DNA of 5,399 bases from assembly GCA_022706175.1 (NCBI GenBank), contig JAKJDB010000219.1, forward strand, positions 1 through 5,399, given 5' to 3'. This document shows positions 1-5,399 of this stretch, piece after piece. The notes below the pieces were generated by a model that had not been told where the DNA came from, did not search any database, and worked only from the letters and a program-made list of their open reading frames with translations. How positions within the stretch are numbered: the stretch's first letter is position 1; every line of letters starts with the position of its first letter. The stretch comes from Candidatus Zhuqueibacterota bacterium (GTDB lineage Bacteria; KSB1; UBA2214). Made by a program: the position numbers and the translations under genes.

Positions 1-489
1 AAAGGTGCAGAGCTGTTTGTCCAGGCCGCTGCACTGGCTTTACCTGAAGTGCTGTTTTTGTTCGTCGGCGATCGAGGGGAGACTGGAACGAAGCAGCGGG
101 ATCCGGCCAATCTGTATTGCACGGGCAGAGTGGCGCCCAGCCAGGTGCCGCTCTACCAAGCGGCTGCGGATGTTTTGGTTCTGCCCAATGTGGCGGAAGG
201 CTCCATTCATGCGTACACTTCACCGTTAAAACTTTTTGAATACATGGCGGCCAAACGGCCGATCGTAGCCGGCGAGCTTGCCGTGCTGCGCGAGGTGTTG
301 ATGCATGAGGATAATTGCCTGATGGTCCCTGCGGCGAATCCCGCCGCCCTGATCAACGCCGTGGAACGGTTGCTGCAGGATGAGGCGCTGGCGGCCCGCC
401 TCGCAGCTCGGGCCTATGCGCAGGTCCGCCAGTACACCTGGGAAAAGCGGGCGCAGAACATTCTCAACTTTGTGATGGACCAACGATGA
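1..489 (+). CDS. GT-B family glycosyltransferase, C-terminal part (5' truncated)
   Basis: The reading frame is open from the first base and ends at TGA 487-489, giving 162 residues; the N-terminal acceptor domain lies outside the window. What is visible is the nucleotide-sugar-binding domain of a GT4/GT1-like glycosyltransferase. It shows a KGAEL start resembling the usual post-Arg KG helix, a strand ending FLFVGD (fragment residues 19-24), a TGRV strand (41-44), the segment YQAAADVLVLPN (52-63), and SPLKLFEYMA (74-83), where Glu80 is the expected donor-sugar-binding acidic residue. The tail YTWEKRAQNIL is typical of the end of these enzymes. It probably transfers a sugar from a nucleotide donor to a lipid-linked glycan at the cytoplasmic membrane. 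Donor and acceptor cannot be read from the sequence. Its stop overlaps the next gene's start by 4 bp (ATGA at 486-489), indicating translational coupling. The family call is firm, the exact activity unknown. Confidence 0.88.
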   Translation, partial: KGAELFVQAAALALPEVLFLFVGDRGETGTKQRDPANLYCTGRVAPSQVPLYQAAADVLVLPNVAEGSIHAYTSPLKLFEYMAAKRPIVAGELAVLREVLMHEDNCLMVPAANPAALINAVERLLQDEALAARLAARAYAQVRQYTWEKRAQNILNFVMDQR

Positions 490-1931
490 AAAAGCCGAAC
501 CTGTTACTGATCTCTATCGATAGCCTCCGCGCGGATCACCTTTCCGCCTATGGATATGCCAAAGAGACCACTCCGTACCTGGCCGAGCTGGCTGAAGAAG
601 GGGTGCTGTTTCAGAACGCCTTTTCCGCTTCCAATTGGACCGGCGCTGCTGTGGCTTCTTTGCTCACCGGCCGTTATCCCACCAGCCACGGCTATACCAA
701 TCAGCGCTATTATCTGGATGCGGATGTGCCGACCCTGGCTGATCATATGCAGACAGCTGGATATCGCACGGCCTGCTTTTCCAACAACCTCTACATTACG
801 GCCCAGACCGGATTGAACCGGGGGTTTGATGATTTTTATTATCGCGGCCTTGGCGGTGCGCAAACGGCGACAGCGTCTGGAGCTTTGCAACGGACGCCTA
901 CGGCGGGATGGAGCCGGTTGAAACAACGCATTCCTTTGGCCGTCAAGACCATGATGCGAGACGCAGCGGATTCACTGAATACGCAGAAAAGCCTCAGCCG
1001 CGACGACGGCGCAGCGGCCACGGAGCAGGCGATCTTTCAATGGCTGGCGCAGCAACCGGAGCGGCCGTTCTTCGCCTATGTGCACTATCAGGAGCCCCAT
1101 TCCCCCTATTTTCCACCCAAACTCTATCGCAAGCGTTTTTTCCCTGAAGGCTGGTCGCGGCAGTGGGATTATCTCCGCTTTGATCCAGCGCTCTATTACG
1201 GCGGCAAAAAAGCGTTCACTGCCGGAGAGATGAAGAACCATCAAGCCCTGTACGACGGCGAGATCGCCTATCTGGATTGGCGCCTGGGCCGGCTGTTCGA
1301 TTTTTTACGGCGGCGAAATCTGATGGACCAGACCATGGTGATCGTGACTGCAGATCACGGCGAGTGCTTTGGCGAGAACGGCTACATCTGGCATGCGTTC
1401 AACCTCTACGAAAGCCTGGTCCGCGTTCCCCTCATTGTGCGCTTTGGCGCATGGACCCGCCGCAATGAAACCGATGACCGGCTGGTGCAATCTGTTGATA
1501 TTCTGCCCTCCTGTCTGCAGGCCATGGGTATTGAGCCTGGACCGAGCGACGGCGTCTCTTTTCTCCATGCCCCGGCACGCGAGGCGGTGTATATCGAAAG
1601 CGATTCAGCGACCATGATGGTGCAGCGATGGTTGGCAAAGGGAGCGGGATTGAAGGAGGAAGACTTTAATCAATACCTGCGCGATCTGTACTGCTATCGC
1701 ACCCGCGAGGCCAAACTGATCTGGACCTCGGATGGACAGCACGAGTTCTATGATCTGCAACAGGATCCGGATGAACAGCATAATCTGTTCGGTCATGATC
1801 CGCGAGGCAACGAATTTGTCCGCCAATTACAAAAATGGCGTTCTCGCCTGCAGCCGCATCAGGCCAACGAAGCTCAGCCTGGTTTTGACAAGCAGACCTG
1901 GGAAAAATTAAAGGCCCTTGGCTATGCGTGA
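486..1931 (+). CDS. Cytoplasmic sulfatase-like enzyme with Thr at the nucleophile position
   Basis: This is a 481-residue protein of the sulfatase/alkaline-phosphatase superfamily. The N-terminal metal site is ISIDSLRADHLSAYG (Asp12). The nucleophile region is NWTGAAVASLLTGRYP (50-65), followed by the active-site segment YVHYQEPHSPY (198-208), the metal-binding DHGE (290-293), a conserved H-x5-E-x5-P stretch (303-315), and the C-terminal LKALGYA (475-481) common in this group. Counting back from LLTG puts Thr52 where sulfatases carry the formylglycine Cys/Ser, and the C/S-x-P-x-R signature is absent. Asp12, Thr52, Asp290 and His291 resemble the Glu/Thr/Asp/His metal set of LtaS-type phosphoglycerol transferases. 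There is no signal peptide or membrane segment, so it should be cytoplasmic. The start at ATG 486 is fixed because the metal-site strand begins within a few residues. It lies between glycosyltransferase genes, so a role in modifying or processing a glycan is inferred. Phosphodiesterase, phosphotransferase or hydrolase activity are all possible. Confidence 0.87.
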   Translation: MKKPNLLLISIDSLRADHLSAYGYAKETTPYLAELAEEGVLFQNAFSASNWTGAAVASLLTGRYPTSHGYTNQRYYLDADVPTLADHMQTAGYRTACFSNNLYITAQTGLNRGFDDFYYRGLGGAQTATASGALQRTPTAGWSRLKQRIPLAVKTMMRDAADSLNTQKSLSRDDGAAATEQAIFQWLAQQPERPFFAYVHYQEPHSPYFPPKLYRKRFFPEGWSRQWDYLRFDPALYYGGKKAFTAGEMKNHQALYDGEIAYLDWRLGRLFDFLRRRNLMDQTMVIVTADHGECFGENGYIWHAFNLYESLVRVPLIVRFGAWTRRNETDDRLVQSVDILPSCLQAMGIEPGPSDGVSFLHAPAREAVYIESDSATMMVQRWLAKGAGLKEEDFNQYLRDLYCYRTREAKLIWTSDGQHEFYDLQQDPDEQHNLFGHDPRGNEFVRQLQKWRSRLQPHQANEAQPGFDKQTWEKLKALGYA

Positions 1932-3090
1932 AGAGGGTGTGGCTGCAAATAAAATCAGGATTTTGTATATTCTCCCTTCACTGGGGATCGGCGGCGCAGA
2001 GCGGCAACTCTATTATTTGCTTCGTGATCTGGACCGGACGCGGTTTGAACCAAGCCTGATGGTTTTTTACCACGGCGGCGCCATGCATGCCGAGTTCGCC
2101 AGCCTGCCGGATGTACGACTGTTCGAGCTGCATAAAAAGTCAGGCATGGATTTTGCATACTTGTATGCGGCAGCAAGAATTATGCGCTCACATCCTTTCG
2201 ATGTGATACATGCATGCAACGTTTCAGCCAGATTAGTGGGACTTTTTCTCGCCTGGTGGGGCCGAGTGCCGAGAACCATCATGGCTGAGCGCAACGCCAG
2301 CGCGGTCTATTCGTCCTTTGGCAGCCGTTTATACCATTTTCTTGAGCACTATGCGATGCGCCATGCCACAGTGGTGGCAGCCAACAGTGAAGCGGGGCGC
2401 AGGTTTTGCCTGAAATACGGGATTCCTGCGAAGCGGATCAGTGTGATCAACAACGGCCTTGATTGGGATCGTCTGCAACCCAAACGGACTCGGGCTGAGC
2501 TGAATTGGCCGCCGGACCGACCGGTGGTCGGCATGGTGGCTAGGCTTTTTATCCAAAAAGATCCGATTACATTTTTGCAATCCGCACGCTGGCTGCTGCA
2601 AAGAATGCCGGACGTGCAATTTCTGTTACTGGGCGACGGCCCCATGCGGCGTGAGATAGAGGACAAGGTGCAATTATGGAACCTCAGCGACCGGGTTCAG
2701 CTTATTGGTGCGGTGAAAGAGGTGGCGGATTATCTGGCCAATATGGATGTGGTGGTCTTGAGCTCCAAACAGAGCGAGGGCTGTGCAAACGCTGTTCTGG
2801 AAGCCATGGCGCTGTCCAAGCCGGTGATTGTAACCGATGTGCCCGGCAACAGCGACCTGGTGGAACACGGACGAACCGGCTTGATCGTCAGGCCGGAGGA
2901 TCCTCAGGCGCTGGGCAAGGCTCTGTTGGACCTTTTAACGCAACCGGACCGTGGCGCGACGCTGGGGCGATGCGGCCATGAGACGGCTAAAAGGAAGTAT
3001 GACATGAAGGCGATGGTTGCCGCTTACGAGCGCCTTTATCGTGGAGGCCGGGTGGAAAACGCGAATCAATCAGACGGATGTGAGTTATGA
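1924..3090 (+). CDS. GT4-like glycosyltransferase, complete
   Basis: This is a full-length retaining-type GT-B glycosyltransferase of 388 residues from ATG 1924. The N-terminal Rossmann domain opens with KIRILYILPSLGIGGAERQL (about 10-29), whose GGAER loop is typical of GT4 enzymes. The C-terminal domain begins VVGMVARLFIQKD with Arg207 and Lys212, the usual phosphate-contacting pair. It then has LLLGDGP and SEGCANAVLEAM, an E-x7-E motif (Glu285 and Glu293) that binds the donor sugar, followed by KPVIVTDVPGN. It has no signal peptide and is probably a peripheral inner-membrane enzyme adding a sugar to a lipid-linked glycan. An in-frame TTG at 1918 would add two residues, but ATG 1924 is preferred: it has an AAAGG purine stretch at 1910-1914, nine bases upstream. 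It overlaps the sulfatase-like gene by 8 bp and the next gene by 4 bp (ATGA, 3087-3090). The sugar specificity cannot be inferred. Confidence 0.92.
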   Translation: MREEGVAANKIRILYILPSLGIGGAERQLYYLLRDLDRTRFEPSLMVFYHGGAMHAEFASLPDVRLFELHKKSGMDFAYLYAAARIMRSHPFDVIHACNVSARLVGLFLAWWGRVPRTIMAERNASAVYSSFGSRLYHFLEHYAMRHATVVAANSEAGRRFCLKYGIPAKRISVINNGLDWDRLQPKRTRAELNWPPDRPVVGMVARLFIQKDPITFLQSARWLLQRMPDVQFLLLGDGPMRREIEDKVQLWNLSDRVQLIGAVKEVADYLANMDVVVLSSKQSEGCANAVLEAMALSKPVIVTDVPGNSDLVEHGRTGLIVRPEDPQALGKALLDLLTQPDRGATLGRCGHETAKRKYDMKAMVAAYERLYRGGRVENANQSDGCEL

Positions 3091-3953
3091 ATGGACAAAC
3101 TCTGGTGAAAGAACCCGAGAGGGCAGTGAAGGAAACAAAGCGGCAGTCACGGGTGGTGGCCGGCCATAACGGCCGCGCAAACATACTGGGTTTCATGGTG
3201 GATAAAATGACCCTGCAGCAGTGTGTGGAACGCCTGGTCGCCGGCATACCGGAGCGGCGCTGTCAGCACATCGTGCTGGTCAATGCGGCTAAAATCGTAC
3301 GTGCGCGGGAGGATGCGGAGCTGGCCCAGATCATTCATACCGCGGATCTGGTGGGCGCTGACGGCGTGCCGATCGTCTGGACTTCCCAGGTGCTGGCTCA
3401 GCCGCTGCCGGGAAGGGTCAACGGAACCGATCTGATGAATCAGCTTTTTCACGTTGCGGCGGAAAGAGGCTACCGGATTTATCTGCTGGGCTCCACAGCA
3501 GAGTTGATAGAACGGGCGGTGGCCAATGTGAAGCAGCGTTATCCAAAACTGCAGATCGCCGGCTATCGCCACGGCTATTTTTCCTCGCTTGAGCAGGAGC
3601 GCGAGACGGTGGCTGCCATCGCCGCTTCCCGGGCGGATATCCTGCTGGTGGGGATGAGCACGCCGATGAAGGAAAAATGGGTGCGCAAATATAAAAATGA
3701 TCTGGCGACGCCGGTGATTCACGGAGTGGGCGGCAGCTTTGACATTCTGGCCGGCTATGTCAAGCGGGCGCCGTTGTGGATGCAGTGCAGCGGATTGGAG
3801 TGGTTCTACCGCGTGCTGCAGGAACCAAAGAGGCTCTGGCGCCGTTACTTGGTCACCAATTCGATCTATATCGGTCTGGTGATCCGCCAGGTGGTGGCTA
3901 ATCTCTTTGGCGCAAAAAACACGCTCCCGCAGGGGCGCACTAGAACCGGTTGA
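3087..3953 (+). CDS. WecG/TagA/CpsF family (GT26) glycosyltransferase
   Basis: This 288-residue protein has the full GT26 signature: ILGFMVDKMT (33-42), NAAKIV (66-71), ADLVGADGVPIV (86-97) with the conserved Asp92, RVNGTDL (110-116), a YLLGS strand, YP followed by GYRHGYF, GMSTPMKEKW (189-198), GVGGSFD (213-219), RAPLW (227-231) and GLEWFYRVLQEPKRLWRR (236-253). Known members (WecG, TagA) transfer ManNAc-type sugars from UDP donors to undecaprenyl-diphosphate-linked GlcNAc. Their Arg-rich C-terminal segment contacts the membrane, and Arg242, Arg249, Arg252 and Arg253 lie in the equivalent place. The usual PKQE motif reads PMKE here. The first 30 or so residues are charged and poorly conserved; ATG 3087 is chosen because it overlaps the upstream stop as ATGA, though Met37 is a possible internal start. 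It is probably an early or committed step of the surface polysaccharide made by this operon. The substrate is unproven, so no symbol is assigned. Confidence 0.93.
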   Translation: MNGQTLVKEPERAVKETKRQSRVVAGHNGRANILGFMVDKMTLQQCVERLVAGIPERRCQHIVLVNAAKIVRAREDAELAQIIHTADLVGADGVPIVWTSQVLAQPLPGRVNGTDLMNQLFHVAAERGYRIYLLGSTAELIERAVANVKQRYPKLQIAGYRHGYFSSLEQERETVAAIAASRADILLVGMSTPMKEKWVRKYKNDLATPVIHGVGGSFDILAGYVKRAPLWMQCSGLEWFYRVLQEPKRLWRRYLVTNSIYIGLVIRQVVANLFGAKNTLPQGRTRTG

Positions 3954-4061
3954 GAGATTTCAGATCGACCAGGAGGGAGACACAACGGCCGGCCTGAATC
4001 AGTGGAGAGAAAAGGCGCGGAACGGTGTGATCTTGAAAAAAGCGAGCACAGGAGGAGAATC
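3954..4061 (+). other. Intergenic gap between glycan operon and propeller gene
   Basis: This 108-base stretch is the only real gap in the window. It is purine-rich. I see no GC-rich hairpin followed by a T-run, so there is no evident intrinsic terminator after the GT26 gene, and no convincing -35/-10 pair. An AGGAGGG at 3971-3977 looks like a ribosome site but has no ATG, GTG or TTG at a suitable distance. Read-through from the upstream operon or an unrecognised promoter are both possible. Confidence 0.5.
4050..4055 (+). promoter_or_regulatory. Strong Shine-Dalgarno site for the propeller gene
   Basis: AGGAGG lies six bases before ATG 4062 and is a near-perfect anti-16S match. The upstream overlapping genes lack such a site, so this gene is likely translated independently and efficiently. 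The site also fixes the start codon, which begins a good signal peptide. Confidence 0.85.
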
Positions 4062-5399
4062 ATGCGACGTGTATGGATACTAGGATTGCTCTGTTTAGGA
4101 ACTGCACGGGCTGAGAACAATGTATGGATCAGCAATGGTCCCTACAGCGGCGATGTGAAAACCATTGCCATCGATTATGCCAATCCCAGCATCGTCTACG
4201 CCGGCTTACTGGAGGGAGGCGTGTACAAGACCAACGACGGCGGACAAAACTGGTCCCCGATCAACCAGGGGTTGCTGGATCAAACGGTACAGGTGATTCG
4301 GATCGATCCCTCTGCCAATCAGATCATTTACACAGGGACTAAAAACGGCGGCTTTTATAAAAGCGTCGATGGCGGAATGACGTGGCGGGAGGCGAATTCC
4401 GGTCTGACCACGATCAATATCCGTGCCATCGCGTTTGATGAATCCGCAGCGCAGCGGTTGTACCTCGGCAGCGATTATGGCGTGTTTTACAGCAGCAACG
4501 GCGGTGCGGTATGGACAGCCGTCTCTACGGACTCGCTGACCAGCTGGGACATTACCGCTCTTCTTTACACTTCATACGATTCCACCCTGTATGCCGGCAC
4601 AGCAACAGCCGGTGTGTTTCGGCGCCATGTGAAGGACACCGCCTGGCGCGCGGTTACCATGGGGCTGTCGAATCTGAAAATCACTGATCTGATGAGCAAG
4701 TCCGAGACCACCAAGGAAATTCTGGTGGCCACTTACGGCGGCGGCGTTTTCCGCACCACCAACCGTGGGGACAGCTGGCAATTGTTCAGCAACGGGCTGG
4801 CGAACAAATATATCAACGATCTGTCCATGGAGCCGGGCAATCCGAGTATTTTATACGCCGCTTCAGATGGCAAGGGCATCTATAAAAGCACGAACGGCGG
4901 CTTTCTCTGGGCTGAGAGCAGCACCAATTTGGCCAATACCTATCTGCGTTGTGTGGACGTCTCCCGGACGCAGCCCAAAGTCCTGTTCGTCGGCACATTG
5001 GGCGGCGGCGTGTATCGCAGTGTTATGGAGGCCACGCAATGGCAGTGGATGAGTCAGGGAATGCGCAACGCCGATGTGACCACCGTGGTCGCTGACCCGA
5101 CCCGCAAAGATGTTTTGTACGCCGGCCTTGACGGCGGCGGCGTCTTCCGCAGCACCGATAACGGCAGCAGCTGGCAGCCCATCAACACCGGTCTGCGCAC
5201 ATTGGCGGTGCAGGATTTGGTGGCTGATCCGGTCAACAGCGGGGTGGTTTATGCCGCGGTGTGGAAAAGCGGAGTGTACAAGCTGGTCGCTGGGTCGGAC
5301 TCATGGACCAAGCTGGAGACCGGGCTGCCCAACCAGCCGGAGTTGCGCGAACTGGCTATCGATCCCTCCAATGCCAACATTCTTTATGCGACCACCAGC
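4062..5399 (+). CDS. Secreted BNR/Asp-box beta-propeller repeat protein (3' truncated)
   Basis: The frame is open from ATG 4062 to the window end, giving 446 residues with no stop. Residues 1-17 form a short signal peptide: Arg2-Arg3, a hydrophobic core (VWILGLLCLG), and an A-R-A cleavage site after residue 17. Cys11 is not in a lipobox, so a lipoprotein is unlikely. From about residue 31 the protein consists of 44-residue repeats of the form hydrophobic strand-DP-N-YAG-GGVYKS-Asp box-W-GL. These are characteristic of BNR/sortilin-like (VPS10-type) propellers and of photosystem-stability-factor-like (Ycf48/HCF136) proteins. Clear Asp boxes are TNDGGQNW, SVDGGMTW and STDNGSSW. Such proteins are extracytoplasmic and often bind glycans or proteins, or act as assembly factors; no sialidase catalytic residues were identified. 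The C-terminus, where a sorting or anchoring domain might lie, is missing. Its link to the glycan operon is positional only. Confidence 0.9.
   Translation, partial: MRRVWILGLLCLGTARAENNVWISNGPYSGDVKTIAIDYANPSIVYAGLLEGGVYKTNDGGQNWSPINQGLLDQTVQVIRIDPSANQIIYTGTKNGGFYKSVDGGMTWREANSGLTTINIRAIAFDESAAQRLYLGSDYGVFYSSNGGAVWTAVSTDSLTSWDITALLYTSYDSTLYAGTATAGVFRRHVKDTAWRAVTMGLSNLKITDLMSKSETTKEILVATYGGGVFRTTNRGDSWQLFSNGLANKYINDLSMEPGNPSILYAASDGKGIYKSTNGGFLWAESSTNLANTYLRCVDVSRTQPKVLFVGTLGGGVYRSVMEATQWQWMSQGMRNADVTTVVADPTRKDVLYAGLDGGGVFRSTDNGSSWQPINTGLRTLAVQDLVADPVNSGVVYAAVWKSGVYKLVAGSDSWTKLETGLPNQPELRELAIDPSNANILYATTS
4152..5399 (+). repeat. Tandem 44-residue (132-bp) Asp-box repeats, nine units plus part of a tenth
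   Basis: The Asp-box tryptophans fall at residues 64, 108, 151, 195, 239, 283, 327, 371 and 415 of the propeller protein, so the spacings are 44, 43, then 44 six times in a row and 44 again to the last. Nine units span residues 31-425 (bases 4152-5336), and the tenth starts with LAIDPSN before the window ends. Box positions in bases are 4230-4253, 4362-4385, 4491-4514, 4623-4646, 4755-4778, 4887-4910, 5019-5042, 5151-5174 and 5283-5306. Boxes 4, 7 and 9 keep the Trp but lose the Asp/Gly core; boxes 3, 5 and 6 have Asn in place of Asp. The DNA copies have diverged, although the GGCGGCGGCGT stretch recurs in units 5, 7 and 8. Confidence 0.92.

Noticed and set aside
504..926. Open reading frame of 140 codons on the - strand
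   Set aside because: It is antisense to the conserved N-terminal half of the sulfatase-like gene and has low-complexity Arg/Ser-rich content.
1918..1920. TTG as the start of the GT4-like gene
   Set aside because: ATG 1924 is two codons downstream in frame, better spaced from the purine stretch at 1910-1914, and loses no conserved residue.
3161..3175. Small inverted repeat CGGCC-ATAAC-GGCCG
   Set aside because: It has only a 5-bp stem inside a coding region and no following T-run; expected by chance in GC-rich sequence.
3147..3722. Open reading frame of 191 codons on the - strand
   Set aside because: It lies entirely inside the well-supported GT26 gene, and its His/Arg/Gln-rich product has no recognisable motif; it is a shadow of the coding strand.
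3971..3977. AGGAGGG as the ribosome site of a small gene in the gap
   Set aside because: No ATG, GTG or TTG lies 5-12 bases downstream, so no small gene can be supported.
3987..3994. GGCCGGCC palindrome in the intergenic gap
   Set aside because: It is an isolated 8-bp palindrome with no second copy or spacing that would suggest an operator or terminator.
4092..4094. Cys11 of the propeller protein as a lipoprotein cysteine
   Set aside because: The preceding residues G-L-L do not form a lipobox (the -1 position is Leu rather than Gly/Ala/Ser), and an A-R-A signal peptidase I site follows at residues 15-17.

Overview
The window holds five protein-coding genes, all on the + strand. Four form a tightly overlapping run typical of a bacterial surface-polysaccharide (exopolysaccharide, capsule or O-antigen-like) biosynthesis operon. 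The fifth, after a short gap, encodes a secreted repeat protein. In order they are: the C-terminal half of a GT-B glycosyltransferase (1-489, cut by the window start); a cytoplasmic sulfatase/alkaline-phosphatase-superfamily enzyme (486-1931); a complete GT4-like glycosyltransferase (1924-3090); a WecG/TagA/CpsF (GT26) glycosyltransferase (3087-3953); and a secreted BNR/Asp-box beta-propeller protein (4062 to beyond 5399). No RNA gene, mobile element, CRISPR array or convincing terminator was seen.

The first four genes are joined by ATGA (4 bp), 8 bp and ATGA (4 bp) overlaps, so they are probably co-transcribed and translationally coupled. A consistent but inferred reading is that the three glycosyltransferases add sugars to a lipid-linked glycan on the inner face of the cytoplasmic membrane, and the sulfatase-like enzyme acts on that glycan or on a precursor. 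No initiating phosphoglycosyl transferase, flippase or polymerase lies inside the window; these would be expected nearby.

The most notable points are two. The sulfatase-like protein has Thr52 where true sulfatases carry the Cys/Ser that becomes formylglycine, and it lacks the C/S-x-P-x-R signature, so it is probably not an ordinary sulfatase. The propeller protein has nine Asp-box positions spaced at an almost perfect 44-residue pitch, three of them with degenerate boxes. Both protein types are known in outline. I see no clear evidence of a wholly new system.

The source looks like a moderately GC-rich bacterium. Surface-glycan genes followed by a secreted Asp-box repeat protein are compatible with uncultured FCB-group or related environmental phyla, but this is a weak inference and nothing here fixes the taxonomy.
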